This document shows, one piece after another, positions 35,849 through 48,970 of a stretch of 64,000 bases of DNA. Source of the DNA: Otis tarda. Taxonomy: Eukaryota; Chordata; Aves; Otidiformes; Otididae. Each line of letters starts with the position of its first letter. The stretch's first letter is position 1. The position numbers and the translations under genes are program-made. The notes under the pieces were generated by a model. It saw only the letters and a list, made by a program, of their open reading frames with translations. It was not told where the DNA came from and ran no database searches. Location: contig CM048557.1 of the NCBI GenBank assembly GCA_026413225.1, positions 70,794,987 through 70,858,986 of the forward strand. Reading direction: 5' to 3'.

Positions 35849-38800
35849 AATTTAATGCCAAAATGAACTGAAAATCCAAACGAATGGCTGTGTCAGAAGA
35901 GGGTTGTTCACATGGAGCAGGCACACAGGGCTCCAGCACAGCCCACTCTCTTTGTTCTCTCTCTGGAATGGATCACTTCTGAATGATTTTCAGGGAGCTG
36001 AGTTATTCCAGTGCAGATACTTTTGCGCCTCAGTCTCTGCAGAGTCAATCAGGATTCCTCACCTGGTTTTCCATTAAAGACCGCACGTTCTGGAAAGAAG
36101 CAAGAGCTCTCTTTGGTGAGGCAGGCACAAGGCTGCTGCTTCACTCCGTAGCCTTGCAGACATTTTTCATACCCACCAGTGATAACGAGCGAAGATGGAG
36201 AGCCTACCATAGGGAAACACGCTAAATATTTTATGAGCTGTTAAACATTTATTAATCATTCATATCCAGATGATTAAAAAATTAATACAAAATCTGAAAA
36301 TTATTTAGGAACAAGTGAGCTTGTGCTGACAGATGCAAGGAGCTGCTGGAAGAGGAGGGTGAGGGGAGGAGACCACACTGAAGTTCTCTGGGCACGATCC
36401 TGTCTTTCTTTGCAGATATCGAGCAAGCCAAACCCAACAGAGCCGCGGACGCCGCAGCCCTGGGAGCGAGCTGGAGGGGCAGGCGCGGGCAGGACCCCCT
36501 CCCCGCACCCCCGCAGCTCCAGGACTGTGGCGAGGGGTGGCCGGGGCTGTGGGGAGTGTCCACCCCACCGCCGTCAGGGCACAAAGCGCTGCCTTGGGTC
36601 CGACACCGGGAACAGAGTCGCGGCTGAGGAGGAAAGCTGAAACCACAGCCTGCACCACAGCAGCTCTCTGACAGGAGCGCAGCGTTGGCCTTGCTTGTCA
36701 TAGAACCCACACAAATATGTTTTAATTAACCAGAAGAGTTAACTTGAGTTTGTATTGAACTCTTCTAGTCTTTTTTTTTTTCCCCCCAGGAAATTTCAGC
36801 AGCCGAGCTGCAGAAGGTGCTGCATCGACGGCAGCAAGCCAGGGCAGGGCTCTGCCTCTGCTTCCCCACTGCAAGTTCAATTTTCCAGTTTCTGATACGA
36901 AGAAGGAGAAGACTTGTGGTTTTCTTGCTACAGCAGCTACCCAGGGAAGACTTTGGCATAACGTTATCTTACCAGAGTCAGAGTGCAGCGCCTGCAGTGC
37001 TTGCGCTTATCAGGTCACACTGCTTATCGTGGAAATGGTGTTTCCTGATAACCTTATTCTTTGTGTTACGAAAAGGAAAGCTGCATCAAGTGGTCTTTCG
37101 GTTTTATTTGATTGAATAATTGTTGTTTGTTCTCACTTCACAGAACTGAATAGAGAGAAGTCCTGTGGAACAAACTGTCTAATTGCACCTAGATGCCTGT
37201 GAAATGGAAACAAATTGCAAAATCTCGAGGTTCTGATTACAATCATGAAAAAAAAATTATTTGTCCATTTATGTGGGTAGCAATGACAATTTGTTCTTCT
37301 CTAATCACCACCTCCTATCAAAATTTCTCCAGCATGATATATGAACATCTATTATAGCAGCTTTGTGGAGCACTGGAAAGTCAACAACAAATGGTTTTAA
37401 TTGTATTTAAAATGATAGCAATAATTCAGGTATATACAATATGTACACAATATTATTGATTGCACAAAAGGTATTTCTAATATTGTGTTTGCTTAATTAA
37501 TTTTCCTCAGAATGGCAGTGTTAGCACCCTTGTGCACGCTGGTTTGATTCAGTGCGGGAGCGGTACGGGAAAGAAAAGTTGTGTCTGTAATGAGATGACA
37601 CTGACCTTTTTCCTGCCTTAGTGCTTCCTCTGCCGTGACAAATAGATTTAATTTCAGAGCTTTCTAGGAAATTTCATCAATATTTAAACTAATTTTGAAA
37701 AGTTACTTTGAAAATGTAAATTCTATTCCTTACGCCCACATTAGTGATGCGTATCCCACTGAACTGGAATGAGTGACGATGCAAGCCTCAGGAAACGTTC
37801 ATATCACTAAAACTGCAGCAAACTGGAATTACTGAAAGGAATGTTCCTGAACTTTCCATTGTTTTCAGAGCTTTAAAGCCAGCGGGAAGTCCACATTTCA
37901 AACATCAACCATGTGGTTTCTGAGATTACAAAAGCCCAAATTTTCTTTTCCAGTGAAGTACACTACCCCCATTATCCTCTGTGCCGTGCGTTTCTCTCCT
38001 TCCATTTCCGGGAGGTTTTTCCCCTTCAGCTCATGGCCACCACCAGAAACAAGGTGTGAGGGCCATTGAATTGCTGGGCCTTGGGCGGTGGCTTTCTCTC
38101 GTGTTGAAAGCGTCCTTTTTTAACTCCGTCTGTGCCAGACACACGGAGCTAGCTCGGGACTCCTGCCTCAGAAGGATGAACTTGACGTCCCGCTCAAAGT
38201 CCCTGGATTAGCTCCTGTCCCCGGGTAAGCAGCATCTCATCCTGTCTGCACCAGGACCAGTGTGTGAAGCTTTGAGGAAGAGAGACATCTTTGAATTGGC
38301 ACAGCCTAAGGGAAGAGAGTAATTGTGCAGAATCACTCCGCGATTCTATGTTGGTATCTTTTAACTGTCATTGATAAGAATCACAAAATTGTGGCGTCTG
38401 AGTATAAAAATGTGTAACAGGAAAGTAATGAAAAGACCGAAGACCTTCATGCTCTTCAGCTGCCGTGCAATCTGACTTGAAGCGGTGTTAACAGAATTGT
38501 GCTTTTACTTATTAGGATGTAATATTCAGGGATGTCTGAGTCATTTGAGATAAATCAAGCTTAAAGCAGCGGCATAATGTAATTTGAATTTTGGATCATG
38601 TTCCAGAATTACTACCAGAACTGCAGACAAGATACATCGTTAGTGTTCCTGCCAGCGTGAGATGGCTGCAGCCCCAATGGCGGTGCCCTGCTGTCCCAGC
38701 CTGACGGCACAGGGGGACATCAGACAGGGAGACCCCGGGCCGCACTCGGCAGCCAAAAGCAAGAGAGACTGACTGCGAAATGGAGATGGAGCGGCAGGCG

Positions 38801-40626
38801 TTTCCAGTCCCCTTCCTAAAGACGCTCTTTCTCATGGGTGCGCAGCCGTGGCTGTGTCCCCATTGCAAAGGGAGCACTTGCTAGAAAGAGAGATTTAAAC
38901 CCAGACTGCCCCGTTCATACTCTCAAAAGCCTCAAACCCAGAAAAAAAATGCTTCATCATCCGGGATCTGAGATCCTGCCTTTGGGAAGGATTCTTATTT
39001 CTTCTTTTTCATCTCCTAAGGTTTGTACTGTCCACGGCCGCTTCAGCCAGTGCCTCCCGAAGCCGGGCAGTTTACTGCCCTCCGTCCAGGCGGGAAGAGG
39101 GGTGTGCTGCTGAGAGCACTGGAAATGAGATCTCCCTGCCCAGAGCCCTGCTCTCACTCGGACAACAGCACACCTCTGCGTGGTGTTCGTGTGGGTGAGC
39201 GGTGGTGTGCCTTCCCGGGGATACGGGAGGGACGATCCAGTCTGAACGTGTTACTGCTTCAAAACGCGGCTGAAAGGTCTCTTGCTCCTGCCCGCGTCCC
39301 CGCTCCCCAGCAGCACCTTGGCCTGGGATCTGGGGATCTGATTGCTCACGTGCCACCTTCTCCTCCCGCCGAGCGCAGACAGCCTGATGTTCGACACAAC
39401 CCTGCACCCAAAGCTCCCGGGGCGCTTCCACACACGGCACGAACCGGCCCCTGCTCTGCGACGGAAAGAGAAAAAAGGACAGGAATTCTAGAAAGCAGGC
39501 ATCCCTGTGGGAACAGAAGTTTCTCTCTACAGTAAATGGACTTGGTATCCAACGGATATCGGCGTCGCATGCTTTGGTTATGTTGGCAGTGAAATGTGCA
39601 GAGGGTCCAGCAGGGCAGGGAATGCAATTTAAGTTTAGGCTTTTGAACTAAAGCTTAATTATATCCCTGAATTTACTCTGCCCTTCACACGGGGCTCCAG
39701 ATAGATCAAGATTAATTATGCTGTGGAGATCTTTCCCCCTCTGGCCTAAGTTTCTCTATCAAACTGGTTGCCTGTGTATTTTGACTGGGCAATAAACCAT
39801 TTTCTGATGACAGGAAAACTAGAATTTCTTTTTGCTATTAGCAGTAAGGGCTTTTCTGCACCGGAAAGGTTCATCAATTATACCAACATAATTACCATAC
39901 GACTGTGCTACAGTAATTATTTCACTATATCTCTTTCTGGAGTGACTGCTATTGAATAAAGCAGCTTTTTCAATACACCTTAAATCTATTCCCTAGCAAC
40001 ACACACTAAATCAAAACATGTCCTGGTACTGAAGAACAAATATTTTGTGCCGGGCATTGTGCTGAAAGAAGCAAAGCTGTTCAGCTGTAACACTAACGCA
40101 GGTTCACGACGGTCAAACAAGCACCAGTTAAAATTCCCAGTGCAGCGCCTGCCCGTCCCATGTCCCACGCGGGCTGTCCGGAGGAAGGGTCACCTCCTGG
40201 CCCCAGAGATGCTGCCGCAGACCGGAGCCGGCACCTGGCCTGGGGTGAGTGTGACCCCCGGTCTGCACCTTCTTCCAGAGGAGACATCGTTCTGGCTTCG
40301 TTGTCGCTATCGTCAGAGCACCTTCTCCTCAGGCAACTCAGGGAGAGGAGAGCACCCAGGGGATACATGCTGGCCATGCCCAGGTGGGTCTGGCCTGCGA
40401 GTGACTGCGTCTTGAAGGGGATGAGCCTCCACTGGTGTGGGACCAAGCGCTGGTCACAAACCAGTGCGAGTGAGAAACACGGAGGGAGGGTCATCAATCC
40501 TGGGCGTTTCTCTCAGTATCGGAGATGAGCTGCGTTTTACCACTTTTATCTTTCTCTAAGGCAAACAGAACAAACAGGCTTAATGAGGAGGAACTGGTGG
40601 ATGTTTAATGATGGATGGCCTATTTT
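35849..40626. other. Unannotated non-coding stretch
   Basis: No gene is supported. A pyrimidine tract ending in CAG at 36770-36789 resembles a splice acceptor. Bases 36420-36620 and 39020-39470 are GC-rich. Bases 37130-37720 are AT-rich and repeat-free, with SOX-like and TAAT motifs, and could include a conserved non-coding element. Several AATAAA hexamers occur in AT-rich DNA without a transcript context. Confidence 0.48.
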
Positions 40627-40902
40627 ATAGAATCATAGAATCACAGACTGGTTTGGGTGGGAAGGGACCTTCAAAGCCCACCCAGTCCAACCCCCCTGCC
40701 AGGAGCAGGGGCATCTCCAACCAGATCAGGTTGCTCAGAGCCCCGGCCAACCTGGCCTGGGATGTTTCCAGGGACGGGGCATCCACCACCTCTCTGGGCA
40801 ACCTGGGACAGTGTTCCACCACCCTCAGGGTAAAAATTTTTTCCTAATGTCCAGTCTGAATATACCTCCCTCTATTTTAAAACCATTATGCACATGCCCA
40901 TT
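40627..40902 (-). mobile_element. CR1 LINE 3' fragment
   Basis: The plus strand begins with two terminal 8-bp units (ATAGAATCATAGAATCACAG) at 40627, then the GGGTGGGAAGGGACC block and the ORF2 tail on the minus strand ([19 protein letters not shown] begins at 40822). Similarity fades near 40902. It is a close relative of the copy at 33178-33411, with near-identical wording over most of its length. The 5' truncation leaves no catalytic domain. Confidence 0.93.
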
Positions 40903-43900
40903 GCTAATTGACCACTTACACCGACACCTCGGTCGGATGCTCGAGCTTGGCGGGATGCTGCAGGGGGTAAGCTCAGGAAAAACTCCCCTGCAGAAGCACG
41001 TGCATCAAGGGTGAATGCCTACATACAGCCTTAGCTTGCAGAGAGAAGACTATGCAAAGGGCTTTCCAAACCCCAAAAAAGCTGCCTGGCTCACCCAGTG
41101 ACAGGTGTGCAATATGTCTGAGAGTGACCAAAGCCATTGTGGTACATCTGTGCCACCGTATGTCTCCCTCAGGATGCAGTTCAGAAGGAGTTTAAGACTG
41201 CAAGGTTCCTCCTCAGCGCCAGCCATTTCTCCTGACATTTACAGTTACCATTATTGCAATGCTAACTTGCAATAAAATAAATTGTTTAAATCTCATTTCC
41301 TTTTGCAATTCATGATACATAAACCAAAGGCAAGTAAAATAAATTTGTCTGCAAAGAATAAATTAACTGTTTATTTCAGGAAATACACACTCAGGTATTC
41401 TGACAAAAGCCTTTTATTGGGGCAGTATCCCACAGACAGCGCTTTCGCATGCTGAACAACAAATGAAAGTGAGCAGGTCATTTTTCTTAGCGGTGGTTTT
41501 CTTAGCAGCTGGGTGGATGTTCGCAGATGCCGCGAGCCGGTGGACAGGAGGAGCCAGCTGTGGGGTGACAACGACAAGGACCCGCATCCTCTGAGCCACA
41601 ACAGCAGCGCCGGTTCACTCCCGTGTGAAGCATCCTCTCCCACCGCGACGAGGAGCTGTGCCCCCACGGGCTCCGCAGCGGCTCTCACCCACCTGGCGTG
41701 CGGCTCCGCTCACGCGTTATTTTTCTGATCTGGCTAACACTGCAGGAAGGTGCAAGACACAGGGCAAGCATGAACCTGCCTGTCCCTTGAGAAAAGAGAA
41801 CACAAGAAAATCTGAAAATTCTCCTTCTGGGAGAAGGGATATTTTGCCACTGCCATGGTCGCTGCTCCATACCGCTCTGACTGTGTTCACCTGGCACTCC
41901 TGGCAGAGGAACGGGGGTTAAGGCATGGATACACCCGAGTGCTTTCGGAGGGATTGCCCCGGCCTTGCAGAGCGCAGTCACCTCCCTGCGTGCCGCCCCA
42001 CGCTCTCCCCGCGGGATGACATCGTGTTGGACCTGCACCATGAGAGGCTATTGCTCTCACACGGTATCCCGCGGTAGCGATCCCGCTAGGCAGGTCCCCT
42101 CAGACATCCCTGGTTTGTCGTGGTGATGCATCTCTGCGACGGTGAGCCCAGTCCCAGGTAGACAGAGGAGTTACATGCGACATTTTTAGGGTGACAAAAC
42201 CAGGGAATTGGCTCTCCCAGCAAGAGGTCAAAGCCGTAGAAAGTCCATCTGAAAGCTGGTGTGGAATGGGAAGGATAACAAATGTGATCCCACTGTCACG
42301 GGCAGAACATGTGGTTCACTCTTTCGCTATGCACCTTGGCGGCTCAGGGTTTCCCTTGTGTCGTTCACATACTCAAAGGGGCAATATTGTGTGTGTACGT
42401 ACATATTGCCCAAACAGGCACCAAAGATTCCCAAGGCAAAGCCCAACTTACGCTCACTTCACAGTAAATTCTAAATTTGACGAAGGAGCATGGTGCGCAC
42501 ATTCAGACAACTCTCTCCGTTGCTGCGTGTTTGCACGGTCGTGTTTGATCTGTTGGTGCTCGCCGTCAGCCACGCTGCTGTTGCTGTGTGTCTCCAGTAC
42601 CCAGACAATCTGTGTCTGTGTTTTCAGATCTGACAGAGTCTTCTCATGCCAAAAAGCCAAGGTGAATGGCGTGAAAAAATAATAACCGGGAAACGATTGT
42701 TCACTGCTTCTCCCCTCACAAGAACTAGGGGTCACTGAGCAAATAGCCTAATGGTAGGTTTAAAATAAAAACTGAATTTAATTAGTAGAACTTTTCTTCC
42801 ACATAATGCATAATTAAACACAGAACTGAGAGCCATGGGAGAGTTTGGAAATTAAAAATATAAATATACTCAAAAATAATTACACGTATTCAGGACAAAA
42901 AGATTCGTAAACTAATTGCGTTGCATGCAGAAGGTGAAATTTTGCCTCAGCTGAAGCCTACGTTAACATCCAATTTATTTTAATAAGGCTCAAATTTAAC
43001 ACCTAGTATGCAGCGCTGCAGACGTAAGTGTAAGTTAATAAAATGCGACAAAATGATTTTTACTTTCCAGTGTCTATTTGTGTGTTATATGTTTGGCATT
43101 AATTAATGAAAACATATTTATGCTTATAAAATACTTAATGAGAGAAACTTTGTGAGTCCAGAAATATCCTTCGTTAAGTATCATACTCACTCGTATTCGG
43201 CCTTTTTTTCACAGCATTCCACTCAGGGAACCGTGTCCTTTACTCAGACCTGGCTTACCGCCTCTCTAAATCTATCTGTAGTGCACGACAAGTAAGACGA
43301 CCACATTTTCCTGCGCCTGGGAATGGGCAACGCTGCTCAGCCTGAAAAAGTCATAAGCTGATTTCTCTTTTTCTTTTTGTCCCCCCGTATTCTCATAGTC
43401 CCATATCATCTCTCTTTGGTGCACTTCTCAGGCAACAACGATTACAACCAATACTTTGAGACCCAACACAAAAAAAAAAAAACCAAAATTAAGAGAGCAG
43501 AGACCTCAGTGGAATAAGGACGCATCGCTGCGAGTGTTTTATTCCCCGTTGAAAGCTGTCTATGGTTCATCACTGAAAGCACATCAGAAAATAAGGAGCC
43601 CGTTTTCCGTTGGTTTGTTTTTCCTTCACGGCAAAGCAGCCAGCAACCAGAAAATGAGCCTTTACTCTTCCTGGGAGAGCAAACGGCTGATTTAGCCACG
43701 AAAGGCTCGCTCTGTCAAAGCGGGGTGCCTTTCCCGCACCGCTGTTCTCCCCTGCCACGCGAGAAGCGCTGCGCGCACACCAGGCCGTGCGCGTGCACGA
43801 CACCAGGCGCGGCGGTGTCTTCCAGAAAAAAGGTGCTCCAGCCAGGCTGGCTCTCAGGAGGAAGTCAGGAGGTGACCAAAGGAGAACTTTCCAGCCTTGC

Positions 43901-45583
43901 TCTCCCTGGACGAGGCTTTGGGAGGCCAACAGTGCCCGCAGCGGCACCAGCGCAGCTCGGGTGGAGGTGCCCAACTGCGAGCCCCTCCCTCACAGGCGCG
44001 TGCCTCGCCTTTACTCACCGCAGAGATCACTGGGCACGTGTGCTCAGGAGGCACGAAATGGCCATTGCTGGCTGTCTTTTCCAACTTCAACAAAATGGCT
44101 CGGCCGGCAGCCTCAGCTGCCCAAAGGAGCCAAAGGGCAGCCGTGCCCCCGTGTCGCTCGGCTCCCCAGCGGACCCTGCCCGGCCGCTCGCTGGATGCAG
44201 GGACACAGGGCTGTCCCAGGCCAGTGGCTGCGGGAGGTCTCCTGGGGCAGAGCTGTTGCAGAGGCGTCCATAAACAATGGGCACAAGCTGGAGAAGCCAA
44301 AAGCCATTTAAATGTAAGCAACGACCAATGTAATCCCTGGATATTTCTAGGATCCACAACCAGGTGTCTTTTTCTTTTTTTTTTAAAAGAAAAAAGTCTC
44401 CAGCTGATCTTTAAGCCTTTCCCATATTTTCTCCCTCCCGTTCAAGCAAAGCTGGGCTGGTACTTGGGTTTCCTCTCAAGCATGCTGAGTACCATCTGGG
44501 GGCCTGCAACAGCGCAGGGCTCTCATCAGCATCTCTCAGAAAGGGCTGGGGGAGGCTCACAGGTGACATCGGGGACTTCCCTGACAGCCACAGCCATGGA
44601 TCCAGCGGGATGCGGAGGAGATGTAACGACACTGATGGGGCTGATGGGGAAATGGCAGGAGTGGAGAGGCACGGCTCCTGGGGAAGACACCCCTGCTAAA
44701 GAGTGACTCGCCACAAGCACAGGATAGCAGTCGAGAAAGGCAGGTGAAAGAAAAGCACCATGCATGATTAGGTTAGACTTAACTGTGCCAGTAAAAACTG
44801 TACTGGTTTTTTAAACCCATCCTATCAAAACCTATACCCTGCACTTCTCAGTGTTTGACTTAAAGAATTACTGTTTGCTCTGCATTTCGAGGGAATTTCG
44901 TAGGGCACACAGGAATACATGCATGCCAACTATTCACTCACTGTTTTCAGGCAGGTTATTTTTAAATATATGTGCATTTATATTGTAGTTTATATTGTAT
45001 CTTAAAAAGGAAAATTGCAGAGATGTATACGCTTGAGAATAACATTTGCTTTAGTTCACTGAATACAGCATTTACTTTTGGAGCATCAGGACCGTGGAGT
45101 CTCTAAAGTACAAAAAAAAATTACACTTGGTTCCTGGCATAATCGCTTAATCTCAGGGGATTGTAGGAGATGTTGAAAAAGCAATTGAATAAACCTGCTG
45201 AATTTCAGCCCGAGATAGAATTTAGCAGAGAAGCGGATGGTGTCCCTGCCTCAGGTCCCCTCTCCAGGTCCCCTCTTGGAGAAGCCCCCCCAGATCAGGG
45301 TGCTCAGCCGGGTCTGCTGTCGCATCTTCCTGAGAGGGGCTGCATGGAGCCTCATCGTGCTCGAGCTGCCCACGGCGAACCCCTTCCCTGGCGAAGGAGC
45401 TGCAGAAGCAACACCAGGGAAATAGCTGCACTGGGTGTAGGGTGTGCACAGAAAAGCGCTAAAATCAAACGGAGCAGGTTCTCTGCTCTGGCCAGCACGA
45501 AGAGGGTGGCTGAGGCTGGGGAAGGGCCCAGAAGAGCAGCAGCAATCAGTGCCCTGCCTACGCCAGTGAGAGAGGATGCTTTT
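40903..45583. other. Unannotated non-coding stretch
   Basis: No gene is supported. GC-rich patches at 41500-41720 and 43720-44260 keep several frames open together, including a 269-codon plus frame at 43897-44706 that has no recognisable domain. Bases 42740-43180 are strongly AT-rich, with TAAT cores and ATTAATTAAT at 43099-43108; this may be a conserved element or simply AT-rich DNA. The 300 bases just before the LTR are not recognisable. Confidence 0.48.
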
Positions 45584-46061
45584 AGTCCTGTCCTGGTTCT
45601 GGCTAGGACAGGGTTAATTCTCACCAGAGCTGGCAGAGGAGCTGGGGCTGGTGGCCCTGGGGACACAGCTGGGATAGGTTACTCATTAGCCCACAGCTGG
45701 GACAGCTAATTACCCAAATGAGCCCCAGGGCTGGGCCATCCCAGGGCCATCCTGCTCAGGGGATAAAGTGGGGCTGGGGCTGAGGGGTGGGTTTGGCTGC
45801 TGGGGAGGGAGCTGGGCACCAGGATCCCCCCTGAGCTGTGGTATGGTGAGTTGTGTGCTTACGGATGTTCTGGTTTTGTTTTCCCTTTCTGTTTTTATTT
45901 GCTCTGTTGTTCTCTTAAGCTGTTTTTATCCCAGCCCCTGAGTTTTGTCTTTCTTTCTTTCCTGATTCCCTTCCTCATCCCACCAGAGTGGGTGGTTAGG
46001 GAAGAGTGAGTGAGCGGCAGCATGGTATTTTAGCTTCTCAGTGGGGCTAAACCACAAGTCC
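45584..46061 (+). mobile_element. Solo LTR of an avian endogenous retrovirus with target-site duplication
   Basis: The LTR occupies 45589-46056 (468 bp). It starts TGTCCTGGTTCTGG and ends GGGGCTAAACCACA, giving the TG...CA termini required for integration. It is flanked by perfect 5-bp duplications, AGTCC, at 45584-45588 and 46057-46061, so both ends are intact. The overall wording resembles the TguLTR5-like LTRs common in bird genomes. The 5' half is GC-rich (U3-like), and a GATAAA box at 45762-45767 could act as a TATA element; the 3' half is T-rich. No gag, pol or env sequence remains, as expected after recombination between two LTRs. A 5-bp duplication fits ERVL-type integration, but the class is inferred. 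Confidence 0.88.
45770..45791 (+). other. G-quadruplex motif inside the LTR
   Basis: G-tracts at 45770-45773, 45776-45779, 45784-45787 and 45789-45791 have loops of two, four and one bases. The motif lies directly after the GATAAA box, at the place where a retroviral U3/R start region would be expected. Confidence 0.68.
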
Positions 46062-47605
46062 CTAAACATATCCCTGTCCTCTCTACCACTGTGTCCCATC
46101 CAGCTCCAGGAAGTCCAGAAGGGCAGTCCAGAAGACTTCTGTTTGTTCCAGTGAATTTGTGAGGCCAGAAAGAACTTCAGTAGCATAAACCAAAGCTTAG
46201 TAAAAATAAATAGCCTAGACAAAAATCTGCCCTGGCTCAGTTCCCTGGCATTATCTTCTTTTCATCCAAGTCTCCTGTTGCTCACCATCCTCCACAGACG
46301 AGCTCCAGAGGTGCTTGTCCCAGCTGACACAGAAATATCACTTTTTCCAGTGCGAACTAACAGGAATGGGAGCATGAAACCCCCGTGGCAGCCTGCTCGA
46401 GTGCTGGAGCCCGGGAGCCAGACGAGGTACAGTGTGGGAAATAGCATCGCGTGGCAGGAGACCTCCACGGCACGTTTTCACCTCTGTTAGCCAGGGACAA
46501 TCTCTACAAATTACTAAGATGTCTAAGGCTAAAAATAACTGTCCTCCTAATTATCTTTACAGCAGCTAAAACCCAGAAGCGTTATCAAGTGTTTTTACTT
46601 AATTCGCTTGAGAAATACTTTGGTGTTTGATAATTTGTTTATCCAAACAATATTTAATCAGAAAACTGATAACATTTAATGGACTGTGACTTACAATATG
46701 AGATTTTTTTTCTAAACCTGATGATGGCATCTCAAACTGAACAGGGATTTTACCTGTTTCCTCTAGTGAGGTATTTAGCTCAGTTCAGGTGATTTGTAGA
46801 ATAACCGTGCAGGCCACGAGCAAAGATCGGGGTTTGTTTAGCAAAACATGACTGTGTCTTGCTGTGGTTTAAAACCTGGCTACGAGTCTGAGGACAAACA
46901 GATCCGTACATGGGGAAAGGCAAAGAAACGATCAAAACGCCCCGGGGTGCCAAACATACCGGCTGTAACATGGACCAGAAGTGAGAAAAGGGGTTTTATC
47001 CGCAGACTGGTGTCTGTGGAGGGGTGGCCGGCCTTTGTTCCCCGCACAGCAGCATCCCGGGCTCGGGGTGCTCGGGGTGCTCCTGCTCCAGCCGCTGACA
47101 AGGGTTGATTTTCACCCTTCACCCCCAGCCACGCAGGTCTGTGCTGTGCACTGAGTAGACAACAGTTTAAACAATTTTGTTCAATACCCCTGAGAGCAAT
47201 TTTTAATTTTTTATTCTAGGCTATTGTAAAAAAACCTCTGCTTCAGATGGAATAAAAATGATGAATTTTAAATATGTGCCGTGCAATTTATCTTCTGCTT
47301 GTTGAGCTTACCACAGCGGTCATTTATAAGCAACCACAGTGACACCTTCCATGAAATTCAGAATGAATAGAAAGAAACCTGAAAATAATTCATGTCAAAA
47401 TAATTGTGTTCTGCTGACTAAGAAACTCCAATTTTCATTTTATCGTCGCAGTTGTGAGTTTAAATACGCAGCCATGGGTTTATCCAAGTGCGTGGGAGCG
47501 TGAGCAGGCCGAGGTGGGGAAGGATGTGCTGCACCTTCCCCACGTGAGCGTCCCAGAACCCCAGGAGCCTGTGATCACCAAGCAATGTGGAAAGCTGCAA
47601 ATGTG

Positions 47606-47647
47606 AATCAGATCTAAATATTTGTAAATCAGATCTAAATATTTACA
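47606..47647. repeat. 21-bp tandem duplication
   Basis: AATCAGATCTAAATATTT begins two adjacent 21-base units at 47606-47626 and 47627-47647, which differ only at two of their last three bases (GTA versus ACA). A recent local duplication is the simplest explanation. Confidence 0.9.
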
Positions 47648-48589
47648 GTTTTTTTGCACAGGCAGCATCACTCTTTGCCTGCAGAGATCGTTGCTCTGCT
47701 GAGGTAGCGCCGTGCCTTAATGCACTCCCCTGCTTTACATCTGTGACCTGCGTTTTATTTTAGGGAGCGGGTGAAACAAAGAAGTCTCCCCAGTGCGCAC
47801 TGGGTATGTAACCAGGATAGTAAGAAACGAGCGGGCTCTAAAAATGTCACTGCGCTCATTTACCCACTCCTGAGGAGACAAGGCGCCGGCGCCAGCACCT
47901 CCGGGTCAGTACTGCAGGCAGGCGCGGTGCCCCGGAAGAAATCTGCCCCTTGATTATTTCCCGCGGTGTCTGAACAGAAATACCACATCTCCCTTCGGCT
48001 GGGCCGGCGGGCAGGACTCTGGGCACAACCGGACACGAGGGGAGAAGTTGCCGGGTGGATGGAAAAAGGTGTGAGGTGCAGCAAGGCAGGCATCCGGCTC
48101 CAGGAGACACAAAACCAACCAACCAAATAAACGAAACCCCCAAATGTGAAGTTTGCAATTAGAGCTGGAATCCTTGCAGTTCTTTGTTATCAAAAAGAAA
48201 AAAAAAAGTCACAATTATTTGTGAGACAGAGAAAACCAAAAGAGAGGAAAACGCATGTGTTGTTTGTTTCCTTCTTAGCTGTGTGGATGCTACAGAAGAA
48301 TCAAAAGATGTGATTACTTTGCAAATGAGCCTCCGGGTTAATTTTATGAGAGAAGCCACAACAATGAAGTAAGATTACGCCCCTAAATCTGAGGGATTTT
48401 TTACATTTTGCGTGTATTGCATCTCAGCTGTGGGCAGAGAGGTTTTAATAACGCAGCGAGGAATTTGAAGGATTAGGATGGGCATGTATCTAGGTTTATA
48501 ACCACCACGTGTTTCAGCTAATGCAGAGTTTTCCAAGAAAAACCTCTTAGTCCAGCAGAGGATGGCAGGCTCCTGCGTTCGGGTGAATC

Positions 48590-48970
48590 GGAGGCAGATG
48601 CTGCGGCTGACGCCAGCGGCGTGTGCGGACAGGGGATTTCTGCTCCGCAGCACGCACGCGGGACAGCTCGGCGGGTTGCCAGGGTTTATCCTCGCAGAGG
48701 TAAACCCACGGCTGGAGCTGCTTTAAAAGTAATTGACTTTTTTTTTTTTCCTCCTTAGAAGATCAGAGCATTCTCAGGCAAGCAGCAGGCAAGGCGTCCC
48801 TCGGGTGCCTGCAGAAACAGGCAGCCACGGGCCAGACCCAAGGGTGCTAGTGTCTCTTGTCGCAGCTCCCTACCCAGGCGCCAGAGACGTCACCGCGGCT
48901 GCGCGTGGCGGGAACGCGTGGGACCGGAAGCGTGGCCTGCGGCTCCCCGTGCCACAAGAAAACCCGGCCC
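48590..48970. promoter_or_regulatory. Two CpG-rich patches flanking a T-rich acceptor-like tract
   Basis: About ten CpGs lie in 48601-48660 and about fifteen in 48860-48950, separated by a T-rich tract (48738-48756) that ends in TTAG. The second patch contains GACGTCACCGC at 48886-48896, the same 11-mer found in the CpG island at 19475. No gene is recognisable, and the combination may be fortuitous. Confidence 0.38.

Noticed and set aside
43897..44706. A 269-codon plus-strand open frame, the longest in the window
   Set aside because: Several frames on both strands are open over the same GC-rich DNA, the composition is Ala/Pro/Ser/Gly-rich, and nothing resembles a known family.
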